Below are positions 48,001 through 59,800 of a stretch of DNA of 64,000 bases, piece after piece. The DNA comes from Lethocerus indicus. Lineage: Eukaryota; Arthropoda; Insecta; Hemiptera; Belostomatidae. Position 1 is the first letter of the stretch. Each line of letters starts with the position of its first letter. The notes beneath the pieces are model-generated. The model was given only the letters and a program-made list of their open reading frames with translations, had not been told where the DNA came from and ran no database searches. The position numbers and the translations under genes were made by a program. Where the stretch lies: contig JACDQD010000001.1 of NCBI GenBank assembly GCA_019843655.1, positions 47,674,443 to 47,738,442 of the forward strand, in the 5' to 3' direction.

Positions 48001-48187
48001 TCCGCCGCCACCGCCGCGAACCTGCCCCCTGCCGTTCGTCCAGCCGGCCCAACAACTCCAGCAGTCATCGGCGGCAAAGAACCGAGCCAAGGCTATCAGA
48101 ATCGACAAATTCTCAAGGATCTTCTTCCCGCTGCTCTTCACTGTGCTCAACACCTCCTACTGGTTCATGTTCGCTGAATTCCTCTAA
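43179..48187 (+). CDS. pHCl-1: pH-sensitive / glycine-receptor-like chloride channel subunit, complete, nine coding exons
   Basis: The exons are 43179-43243, 43693-43840, 44626-44852, 45560-45642, 45916-46050, 46299-46399, 46805-46965, 47215-47338 and 47966-48187 (TAA). All phases agree and give 421 aa. In order: a signal peptide (residues 1-21, [14 protein letters not shown]); a ligand-binding domain with the Cys-loop C154-C168 ([15 protein letters not shown]) and the second Cys pair C213-C224 typical of glycine-receptor and GluCl-like subunits; M1 across the exon 6/7 join ([18 protein letters not shown]); the anion-selectivity PAR motif at 265-267; M2 ([14 protein letters not shown]); M3; a short, Pro-rich M3-M4 loop; and M4 near the C-terminus ([17 protein letters not shown]). 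Insect pHCl-1 forms pentameric chloride channels in neurons and epithelia that are inhibited by protons. Sequence blocks such as MRPPKKDG and [19 protein letters not shown] are near-diagnostic. A CAG acceptor-like site at 43,171-43,173 suggests a 5' UTR exon upstream. Alternative exons are possible but not seen. Confidence 0.93.
44099..44160 (+). repeat. Dispersed module E in a channel intron
   Basis: GGGTCTAGTCCATGGCAAAT, then ATAGGGTTTACGAAAT and AAAACACGGGCTCCTGGATA. It also occurs at 44,482-44,540 and, inverted, at 18,425-18,490. Confidence 0.6.
44378..44540 (+). repeat. Modules C and E in tandem order
   Basis: AAATCACGTGGCGGCTTCC (C, degraded) is followed, after a CACACACGCGCGC tract, by GGGTCTAGTCAATTGCAAAT (E). 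This is the clearest hint that the two are parts of one element. Confidence 0.5.
45003..45059. repeat. (TA)n microsatellite
   Basis: A pure TA tract immediately upstream of a module C copy. Confidence 0.95.
45060..45145 (+). repeat. Dispersed module C in a channel intron
   Basis: GATCACGTGGCCACTTCC, then GTCTGTAAGGAACGTTTGGG and ATGTCGGAAGATAGTAGAG, aligned with 24,870-24,945. Confidence 0.6.
46299..48187 (+). other. pHCl-1: Channel membrane-domain exons 6-9
   Basis: Exon 6 ends inside M1. Exon 7 completes M1 and carries the PAR motif, M2 and the M2-M3 link ([14 protein letters not shown]). Exon 8 finishes M3 ([16 protein letters not shown]) and starts the intracellular loop ([12 protein letters not shown]). 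Exon 9 gives a GLPPPPPPR stretch, a basic [14 protein letters not shown] segment and M4. The loop is much shorter than in the Drosophila channel, so an unseen alternative exon between 47,339 and 47,965 is possible. Confidence 0.85.
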
Positions 48188-48408
48188 AAACTGCCAGAAG
48201 AGATAGGCTCCTATCCCCGCCGGCCCCCCTAAAGTAGAGACCCGCCCACCATCCGAACCCAACCATTCCGAACACTAGTTTCTTTTTTTTCCTCATTTGC
48301 TAGAGCGTGCCCCCGAAGAGATTGGGCCAACTGGCAAAAGCCCTGTCCTCGAGACAGCACTAAAGAATTCGTTCCTCCGAAGATACGAAGAACGGAAACG
48401 TGGGTTCC

Positions 48409-48414
48409 AATAAA
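48409..48414 (+). terminator. Candidate polyadenylation signal of the channel gene
   Basis: AATAAA lies 222 bp after the stop codon on the coding strand. It is the first good hexamer I noticed downstream. Confidence 0.5.
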
Positions 48415-48419
48415 GTCGG

Positions 48420-51400
48420 GAAAAAATTGATCGCTTTCGAAAAAAAAGTTGAAATTGGAAAATGTCGACGATTTTAATAATATTCGCAAATTTCACTTTG
48501 TTTTGTGTTCTACGATCGTTTGGAACACCGTAGTTTTCCACGATTTTCTCTCTCTCTAGTCGCTTCGGTCTTTCGCTATTTAACTCTTTAAAGGGCCAAA
48601 CCGACGAGAATACCGCGGTATTTATTTTACGTTTACTCGCGAATTCGTTTGAATTTCGAATCGATTCTCACATAACAAGGGACGCATTTTATCCGAACTT
48701 GGGTCTTGTTCGATACGCTGCGAAGAATACCGGTCAAGGGCAAGTCCGCTATTCTTCGCCGGTTCCTACAACTAGCCGTCCGTTTTCGATTTAAGTTCTC
48801 TAGAAAATTTTAGATAAAACGATAAGAGTCTTTTTTCGTCGGCGGTATAAACGAATCGCGTAACTCTCCTTTTTTTCATTTTATCTTGTGATATACGTAC
48901 GCGTTGGCACGCGCGTGCAAATTACATTGCCATTCTCCGTTCGTAACATCGAAAATAATCTGAAAGCCTCAGATACAGAATATTCAAAATACGACGATAA
49001 TTACACAAATATTCCAGAAAAAATGGGCCAGAGAAATGCCGTTTATCTCTACAATATATGAAGATATTCTGCAATACCTCTTACCAAAAACAGTATGCAA
49101 ACTACTCAAATTAGTTAGTTTCTTTATAGTGGCTTCCAAGTTAAAACTTACACTTATTAGTATAATACATACTAATTAGCTTGAAAACGTAACCCCTAAA
49201 AGAAAGTAATTATACATTTTATTTAGGGAATTTTGTCTTATCCCGCCTGAAACTGCTATATTTAATAACTAGTTTGATTACTGTTAAAGATGTAATTCTG
49301 TATAAAATCCTTGTAATAACTGTAGAAGTTAACTGGTGCATTATATCTATCGTATTGATTGTAATTTGCCATCCATAAATGCCTACCTAGCTTAGAAATT
49401 AATGATTGTAAAATTTGAAGTATTAAAATTAAAGCAGCATTGACAAAGCAAATACATTGACACAGAGTATACAGTAAATTCCTCTTTTAATATTCCCGTG
49501 AAAATCTAAATATATGTGCAAAAGTAAACAGATAGTTACAATACAACAGGAATTCTAATTATGCCCTGTGGGGAACGCTAGGGGGTCTAAGTGAATCCAA
49601 AGACCTTTTTTAGTTAAGTACATGGCCGCACACCCAAAGGGGGGTTGTAACGTCCCGAGCCATTATTTGTTCTGGACCTCTACGATTTGTATAAAAGTTT
49701 TCAATTTTCACTGAAATTGCTGTAGAAATTACCTATTTCAATACATTTAACAAGTTTACTTCAACACTGAAATGTAACACACTGAAACCTACCCATTTTA
49801 GTTCAATTCTCTTGACATGGCCTCAAGCATTATTTTTAATTTATTACCTACGATTTAAGATGGATAAGAAGTAGCCCTTGGAACTATAATTAAATTTTAG
49901 CTACGAAAATGTTGAAGGGCACCAGGAATAAGAAAGGTTGGCAATGGCTGATCCAGAAATCATGTTTTAAGTAATTCCTGTAAATAATAACATTGGATCA
50001 AATGTTACTAAGTACATGTTTGAATTATTTTATTTATAATATGATTTATATAAACATATCGCCATGAAGGAAATCCAAGAAATTGAGAAGGAAAAAAAAC
50101 ATTTATTTCAAGTGTTGCAAAATATACATACATACATTCACCCTTAATTTGAACAGAGTGAAAATCAAGAGTATAATCTGGTCTACGCAAATAGATAGTT
50201 GTTTAATCATGAACATAAAATAAAATATATATATAGTAAATATGAATACCAATCATGTTAAAACATGCAGTACAACCTGTACATTGCAATCCATATACTT
50301 AATTTTATACATATAAATGTATTAACTCACAACAAAATTCTCAATAACTAGCATGAATCCATTAAAATTACATTTTTTTATGAATCTTTAAACTTATCAA
50401 CATCAGGTGGTGTCCCTTCATGGGGCATTACATGTTCTAAAACCTCCACCCTATGTTAAAATTTACATTTCACAGTCAAGTGTTAAAAAAATACATAAAA
50501 TATAATTATTCAATTCATTTAAATAAATATATCAAAAAAACTTTTAAAAATAAATGGGACTTACATAAACTTCTTGAGATATTAAATAATCATTTGAATT
50601 TTCTTTTAATTAATCTACAAACATGTTAACAAATAAAACTTCAAAGTTATTTAAGGTTACACAATTGTACAAATTTCATTTCATTAAATTACTTTGTAAA
50701 ATCAGTCTTTTTCACTCAGTAATAAGAAACCATGAAATTTTGAAATGTAGGAGGTCCTTATTAAAATAAATGAAAAAAAAACTAGAGCTCAGAAAAAAGG
50801 AAAGAATAAAATATAATCTTTAATATGCTATCATCTTTTTTACTTCCGCCTTTAAATTTCTTCCAATTTAAGAGCTTCTATTTATACAGGTTCATATCAT
50901 ACATATCTCATTTACAAATTCATTATGTATATAAAACTGTTTTCAAGCCTTCTAATTTTTCTGACACTCAAGGTGAGAATAACCATGTCATTTTAAAATG
51001 TTCACAAAATAGGAAAGGTCCAGTCATAAATATATATATTGCCTTTCATTTAGAAAACTGCTTTCATAATAATTTCTACCTTTCTTTAAATTATAATTAA
51101 CAAAAAGGCAGTTCAAGTCAAACAAATAAACAGTTCCAAAAGTAGTGAAAACCAAAACAGGGGCCCACGCAATCTTACTAGGAATGTTTAAAAATGCATG
51201 TGAAATTGTAATATGAAATGGTTGTTAAGGTCAGCCAAATCAGTCCATTCTCAATACAACCAATGAAATAAATACTATGTTCATGCACTCCTACATTGCC
51301 GTTCATACTCCTATTTCCATTGCTATTTAAACTTTAATTTAACAAAAACTCTATATCATATTAAAAATGAACATATGTAGTGCATATATTTGCATTACTT

Positions 51401-51629
51401 TCTATTCAGCAAAATGTTTACCGAACAATAATTTCATGACACTTACAATTAAATTTGGTTATCAATAACCAGATAAGTATAGAGCTGTTACTTTATTTTA
51501 ATAAAAATGTTATCAATTATTTCTCTAAAGTACAGAGTTATCGACATGACATTTAAAAATATTTATTCCATTATAACAAATGACTAAGTAAACAAATTGC
51601 ACTTTAAAGGGGTTTCGAAAATATATAAC

Positions 51630-51688
<59 letters not shown>

Positions 51689-52002
51689 TACTTTTCACCA
51701 CTTAGAGTAGAGAGTTATTTTTTCAGTTGTTTAAATTAAAGGGGCAACCAAATCCTGTTTTTTAATTAACAGAAGAGACATCTGTCATATATTAATATAA
51801 ACAGCGAAATACGATATGCTTTATAGTTAAGGTAAGAAAACTCCAAATAAAGCATAATACACAAAAATTGTCAATTTCCAGGTACAGTTTTCCAAATATC
51901 TTTTCAACATAACAAAATAAAATAATCATTTTGCATCATTCGTCATATCACTGACTCACAATGCACTTATTAACAATCCTTTAAAGCTTGCCTTTACGCA
52001 AC
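48420..52002. other. Convergent intergenic region / 3' UTR of Hcf
   Basis: The channel gene (plus) and Hcf (minus) converge here, with 3.8 kb between their stop codons. Composition changes: CpG is frequent up to about 48.95 kb, then falls sharply and the DNA becomes AT-rich (3 CpG by hand count in 50,001-51,000). Many AATAAA hexamers on the minus strand make a long Hcf 3' UTR possible. A (TA)n tract lies at 51,635-51,680. I see no gene. Confidence 0.6.
51635..51680. repeat. (TA)n microsatellite
   Basis: A pure AT/TA tract. Confidence 0.95.
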
Positions 52003-53894
52003 CTACATGTCACTTTTGAGTCGCTTGGCAGGGCCACCACACTGGGATGTACACAACGGCCTTATAAGACCACGCGGAGGGGCAACTACATCTGGAAAAT
52101 ATTCCACTAATTAATTTTATTGTAAAAGTTTAATAATATTAATGAAATGATTAAAACTTGTTACAAAAACATATTGCAATACAGTTAAAAAAAGAGACTA
52201 ATTAGTAATAATTAATCTAGTTGGTAAAGCACCCTGGATCATCAATCATGTCTTGACCAACTTTTTTTTTTAGTTTTCTTGATTTTAGTAGCAATCTTAT
52301 ATACGTGGGTTAATATAAAATTTCATTGTGCAATAAAAATGTATTTTATCCAATGTCTAATTTAATCAACAATCATATCACTCCGATATCAAACCAGTTT
52401 ACTAAATATAGAGAATCAAATTAAAGTATGTCAGATAATATTGACAACAGCTAATACATTTTTTCCTGACCATTACAAAGTACACAAATATTAAGCCTTG
52501 CAAAGTAGAGAACACAATGGGGGGGAGGGGAGATGGATATATAAAGAAAATTATGCTCAATAAAGTCAGATTATGAACTAAAAAATTAATCCTTTAAAAA
52601 AATAAAGTAAACATGTTCTTCACTTATGAAAAGAGTAATCCAGATTAAAAAATTATAACAAGTAAACATTCACAAGGTTTTAGAAATAAAAAATGAAAAT
52701 ATCAATTCACAATATGTAAAAATGAGAGGACGATGTAATTACTAGTGTCTGTAGTAGAATAGTACATTTATGGTAATTAACACCTCACTAACTACACAGT
52801 ACTTATTACAAAAATTCCAAGGAAGATACAATATAGTTTCCAATTTATATACACAAGGACATAACAATTGTAAAACAGTTTTTGTGTTCAATTTAGTAAA
52901 CAAAATATGAAACAAAGGGTTAACTTTTCACACCTTGAAGCCACCTCACTTGGGTTGCTGGACCAAACCCCAATTTATTTTTTGCCGCAATACGGAAAAT
53001 AATAGCTGGTTTTGATGAAGTATCTATTCTGGCTTCTTCCAATGCTGAATTTGGTACCACAGTTTGGGTATCAGGCCCAATGTATACACGCATAAATCGT
53101 AGTTGCTGGCCCTGCAACAAATTATATAACTTTTGTTTTCATTATTTGTATTTAAGGGTACAATTAGCAGTTCTGGTTACTCTTCGTCCTTTTTTGTGGT
53201 CACAGAGTTGACTTACAGTCACTAACCCTACTTATAGACTAGGTTACAAGCTTGTTACAGGCTTGTTGGGTGGATTCAAACCACAGACCTCAGGCTCTAT
53301 AGGCACACACCCCAACACAACTTTACTAACAAATATATAGCTTGTTAGTAATATTTAAAAACACAAGTATGTACATGTGCTTACAAATTCGGTTCAAAAC
53401 TGACGGTGTTTTAGTATAAATTTGGATTAACATGAATTTTATACTGTATGGCAATCTCTAAAATTGTCATTTTTTCTTTTTAATATTCTATTACACTCTT
53501 AACATAGAACAACCCAGAAAAACCTAAACAATAGCTCAATAAATCGGTAATTCATTTTTAAAACAACGCTAAAACTAGAAATACATAATATAAAAGTACC
53601 AAATATGTCAAAATATAAAATTATAAATTCAAATATGTAAAACCATTTGAACATAATGAGGGGTTAAATAGAGGAATTGAAATAGTGTTTTCTTATTATT
53701 GAACTAAAATAGAATGAATTACTTACTGAAGCTGGGGTGGCATTGCAATTTCTCACAGCTAAACAAACTGAATAGGCCGTAATCTTGCCTGCTGTACTGT
53801 GAGAAGGTGCCCATGATATAACAGCACCTTCGGGAGATTTTGAAATTTTTATTGAAGAAGGTGCACCAGGTAATCCAGAATCTCTGGGGGGTAA
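52003..53894 (-). other. Hcf: HCF C-terminal Fn3 module and basic tail
   Basis: Exon 53727-53894 has [20 protein letters not shown], and exon 52934-53111 has [28 protein letters not shown] and QVRWLQ, the hallmark end of the HCF C-terminal Fn3 pair that packs against the N-terminal self-association segment. The last exon (52003-52091) encodes a short basic tail ending KRLKSDM. Confidence 0.93.
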
Positions 53895-56800
53895 CTGCAA
53901 AATGAAATAAAATTGAACAATCTAATTTATACACCACAAATAAATTTAACAATAAATTAAACAACCCTTATTACAGCCACTGTCACTTTATATAAACATA
54001 CGAATGCATTCAAAGAAAAATGTTCACTAACCACAAAGTCTAAAAATCTGCCAATTTAAATTAGCTGCCCTGGTACAGTTTTAAAATAAGTACAAAGAAT
54101 TTAAAAAAATTATTGCTACAATAAGGAATATAACTAAGACGCAATAATTTCCACATACGGTATTCTGTACTCTCCAATGGTCACTATCAATGTACAGAAA
54201 ATGTTGGAATTAATAAAAGACAAGATCGTGTTTTATCTAAGATCGTAATTAGGAGTGAATACAATGGACTAAAACAAAAATATGGTCAATTGTTCAAATC
54301 AAGTAAATTATTTCTCTAATAACCGAATCAATTTTAAGTTATGAAAAGTTCTTGTGAAATAAGAAAATAAATTATTAAAACATCATAACATGATTTAAAT
54401 TACTTAAAAACAGTTTTCTAATTCGATTTTACAAGGCAAAATTATTCCCAACTTGATAAATGATACAGCTGGTAAAATGTAAAAATTACAAAACATTTTT
54501 TTCTATTCCCACTTTTATTGTTTCAACTGTAAAAAATAAAATAAGCCACATTCATACAAGTACTAACCACAATGAAGAAGAAACCCACTGGTTTTCCCCC
54601 TTTTTGCTTATTTATCTCATTTTCTTTTTTCCAAAATTTAGGTCGTGTGGCCACACTTTCAGGCATCAGTAGGGAATGTTTGGAATGTCAGAAATATTTA
54701 AATTAATTTTTTTTAATTAGTTTAATTCAACAGAATAAACACCATGTGAACAATCGCTAAACATTTTGTAATTCTTTTAATAAAAAATATACCTTTGCTG
54801 GCCTGTTATCTTGTGGCGTAGGATTCGTTTCAGCACCAACTGGAGCCAACTGATGACTTGTAAGTGCAGCAGTGGCTAGCGTCGTTAGGGGGTCCGCTTC
54901 GGTGTGCGGTGGCTGACACATTATTAAATGTTAATTTACAATTAAACGCATTCATGAAAAATGCACTTCAGATGAAAAGATCTGAACAAAGCAATACATA
55001 ATACGACATATAACGTCAACGCGTGTTACCTTGGCTGTTCTAGACCCATCACCCTCGAGTGTAGTGGAAGAAGGTTCTAAGTCTGTCGGGGGCTTTTTTG
55101 CAGGAGAGTCTTTTTTACCAATACTACTTTGCTCACCGCTTTCTCCCAACTCATTGACCATTGAGCATGTCTCAGGGCCATCTTGTTCTCCAAGGCGTAA
55201 TTTTTCCTGGCCGCCACCATCAATAGGAAATGTCATACCTCCTAAGAAATAAACAAAACCTCAATTCAGTGTAAAACAAAAATGAATGCTGTAATATCAC
55301 TTCAATAATTACACTTCATTACCTGCGATAAATCTTTGTTAAATACATTTATTTGCCGTGTAATTGTTCCCGATGCTGATATGCACAGTTTTCGTGATCA
55401 GAGGGAGCACTTATTTCTCCCATCACTGTCCCTACTTATGGACTAGCTTAGAAGCTAACATCTATGGCAAATGTTAGGTTTATCACCACCCACAAATGAC
55501 ATGTCGGGTTAATTCACCTGGGTGGATTCGTACCACAAGCCCACGCCCCAACACCCTGAGCCACCAAGGACCCCAAAGAAATGTTAATGTTAATAATACT
55601 TCTAATGAACTATGGATTTATTGCTACTACTTATGTTTAGTTAAGTCAATACCTATGAAATTAAATTAATTCAACAGATATAATGTTATCGTATAGTTAT
55701 AAATTAAAAGCAAAATGATCGTGACTTACCAGTTTCAGTGACCATATTTTCATTTGATTTTGAATCCTCCTTTTTAACTAAGCTATCGACTGGAACCAAG
55801 GGGTTGATGGGGCTTTCTTTCAGTTCTTCATCTGCCAAAGGTTGTAAAGGTTCTCCTTCTCCATTTGAGTCTTTTTCAGCTTCTGTTAAAATATTGCTAA
55901 TATTTTCGAGACTTTGAGTCATGTGAGGCTCCTCAAACTCTTTTTTTCTAGTGCCTGGTTCGGCGGGTGTGTCAATTAAACCAGCTTCGGCTGCCATCGC
56001 TGTTAGAGCTGCATCTGAAGTCGGAGGCCCATCAGACGAGCCTTAAAATTAACGACTTAATATTACAAATTTTAAATTCGGTAAAATAAACCAAGTAGTG
56101 AAAATAAAATTAACAGAACAATTATTCTACCAAACATTTCAAACATGACATGTATTTTTTTGTCATTATCAAAATTATTAACTAAAGTAAACTCACTAGT
56201 AATTGATGTTGTTGGTTGCTGTTTTGTAGACAGCAACACAACTCGATTATTTGTGCTTGGAGGAGTTCCAGATGGTTCAGTCACAGCAGGCCAGATCGAA
56301 TTATTTGGAAGTAATGTCATTGTCTTTTCTCCCATTTGTACTCTCAGATTTTTCAAACCCTAGGGCAATGAAATCAACACAAACTAAATTACTTTTGTGT
56401 GCAGGATTTATACTTCAATAGAGAAAGAAATTTCTTTCAATTACCTGTGCACTTGCAGCCTGTTGTAATATATGTGATGCAGGCCCTAGAGCGGTTTTCC
56501 CAGTGATTGTAACCGTTTTGGTTCCTCCTGCCCCAGGTACTGTAATAGTTATCGGTTTGCCGATCGTACTCCCACTAGGACTCGATGAAACCACGACCAT
56601 TCTCACTGGTGGAACTGAGAACAAATGTAAAGTAAGAACTAAAACAACTTAACAACATAGCACTTTTTTTGGAATTTCATAATTAATTTGTACACAATTT
56701 TTTTTCATATGAACTGTACTGGATTTCATATAGAATTTTTTCATAGACAATCTCAGGGTACAACGAGCTACAGTATTCGTACTGCATCGAGTTCTCACAT

Positions 56801-59800
56801 AACTTTATATTTGTATATGCCTATCAACTCACTATTTATTTCTGTGATAGGCCACTAGATTTATCCATACCATCTTTTTGACCTTATCAGTAACTATAAT
56901 GAACTACCATTGAATCATTACAATTCCTAAGTTATATGTTGTCAATGCTAAGGCCAAACGTAAGGGCACATATGGAAACTTATCATCTTACACAAGGACT
57001 AACAAAATGACTGATAAAATAAGTGTTATGTTCATTAACTACTTTATAATTATAATAAAATATTTAATTAGCAATCTACATAACAACCTGTTGTCTTTTC
57101 GCTCTGGACCTGAGTGGTAGTAGTAGTATTTACAGGCTTTACTGAAGAACCTGTCGTCATCACAATATATTGTTGCCCTGATGGTACTCGTAATCCTGGC
57201 TTATTAATAATTATAGTTTGTTGTTTTGATGCCTGATTGCCACTTTTATTAACAGTTACCATATTTGATGGCACAGTCTTCATTGTTGTGAGCATTTTCG
57301 ATCCAGTTCCTGGTAAAACAGAACCATAGATACATTTTTTCCTACCGTCTTTGTCAGCAACTGCATACCACATACATTTCTTTTTTTCCTGTATTTATTT
57401 TCTGTGAAATTGTGCCAGGGGCCGGGGTATGCACGGTTGTGATACAGAGGGAGTGCTTATTTCAGCCATCATTTATCCCTACTTATGACTAACTTAAGAA
57501 CTAACATCCATGGCATTTGGGGCGGATTCGAATCACTGACTTTAAAGTCCACAAGCGGACGCTCAACACCTGAACCTCACAGGCACCGCTACATACATTA
57601 AGTTTGATCTATACCTACAACTAATCTATCTTTTAACCTAACTTAGCCTAAAAACTCAGGGTACAGATTTTATCTTTTCACACCAGCAGTGATCTCAATG
57701 GTTCAAAATCTAGGTCTCTAGTTATTTGCCACAGTAGCCCCAGATACAACATTTGTATCAAGAATTTTTCAGTTTTGCCTTGTCTCTGACAAGTTGTCTT
57801 TAACTTAGTATATATACCAGTACTCATTCACGTATCATAAAATGATACCCAGGCGTATTATGACTGATAACACGCTAGAAAAAACAATGAAATACCTTGG
57901 TTGGAGTTAGCACTAACTAACTTAACAATAGTAGCACCTTGAGGTATACCCTTCGATGTTGGAGTAGGAGGAGTGCATGGCTTTCCTTGAATTAGACTCA
58001 TTTTAGGCATCTGTAACATCGATTATGGAATTATTCAATTAAATCAGATACGGTTATTACTTTTAATATTAAAATCAAAACTGTCCTGAACAGTATATTC
58101 TTTATATTAACTTCGAACAATTTTTATTTAATAGTGTACTTCTTCAGGGTTAAAATACAAGTAAACCCGGCAGCCAGCCAGATTCTTTCTATTGCCACTT
58201 ATGTAATAATCTAATCCAGGGGTTGGTAAACTTTACAGACTAATGAGCCAAATTCACCTTAACATTTTAATCTGGAAAGATTAGAGCCAGTTTTAATACA
58301 AGAGCTTTTTTTAACATCATGTAATGAGTAGTACATACATATCCATAAATAACATTATATAATAAGTGCTGATTTAAATTAATGAGAATTGAATTATTGT
58401 TATGACCAATACACTGCATAAAAATTTGTGAAAATGAAATGAAATTTTACACGAATATTTTCCAAATTTTATTCTGTACCAACTTAATTTGAAGGGCCAC
58501 ACAAGTATCATCAAAAAGGCTCCCCAAACCCTGGTCGAAACCTTTGTTGGGGAAACAAAGTAAAGAAAATATTCACAAAATAAGATTGGAAACTACAGGC
58601 AAACAAACTCAATTTGATTCCTCACTACAACAGCATACCAACACAACATAATAACAGCACTAACTGATATTTCTCACAAACTCACCGCGACTGTCATTCC
58701 TTGGCTAGTCTTCACCAGTGTCACTATTTGTGGAGATTGGTTTTGCGTTCCAGGCTTCTGAACCAATATCTGTGATTTCTGCCCAGCAGTGTTGTTGGTT
58801 GTAGGTTTTATAGAGTTGTTGGAGTTGGGACTCGCCAATCGGAGTGTCTGAGGTGGAGTTGCATTAACAAGAGCTATTGAATAAAATAATAAATGAATGT
58901 TACGCATTGAAATAAAATTCACTATACACTTGAATTTTTTCTTGAGCTGGTACTATTTCCTATTTCCAACATACTGGGGATGGCTACTTTCAATACAGTA
59001 AAAAATAATTGTATTCAAAAATTAATGTTCAACTCGAGTATATTATTTCAACATAATTCTGACCACAGTTGTCCTAGATAACTCATTTAGAACCAAAAAT
59101 TCCCCTCAAATCTCAAGATGAATTGTGAATAACTAGGAGATAATAATATTTTTAACTCAATTTATAACAAATAAGCAAGGGTTTCCGCGACCAGAACTTC
59201 AATTGTCACTGACTGGCTTCCAGAAAGACTGCGTAATGTTGTGGGAAGGAACCTCGATTGGTATGGGTTGACCTCCTGCTGTTCCAGGATTTTTCCTCTG
59301 TTTGGAAACCACCCAAGTGGGTACCACTGGAAGGGATTATTCCGTTTCCTTTTGGGGCCCTTTCAGGTGTTGTCCACTTTCAACATTTCTGGTTCCATTA
59401 TCAGGGTCTGACTGAACAGTGGATCAACTTGGGGTCCTATCAAGTCTTAATCCCGAGAGGACTCACGGTACCTCACCTCCATGTAAATATAGAACCCCAA
59501 ATTGATCTACTCTTCAGTTGGACCCTGAAGATGGAACCAGTAAGAGTTCTAAAACGTAGGAAAAAACAACACCAGAGATGGCCTCCGGAAGGAAAGGGCA
59601 AAAACCCTTCCAATGGAGCCCACTCAGGTGGTTTGCAAACACAGGAAAAAACCCAGAACATATGGGGGGGGTCAACCCCTGCCAACAGGTTCTTTCCACA
59701 ATTATGCAATCTTTCCAGAAGCCGGTTAGTGACAATTCAATTTATAATGTTTGCCAACATTTACAAACAGATAAGTACAGCACACCGAAGGGTTAATATC

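Noticed and set aside
57524..57580. Possible tRNA gene (A and B boxes)
   Set aside because: No cloverleaf could be formed by eye and the same head occurs in two other dispersed copies, so it is called a SINE.
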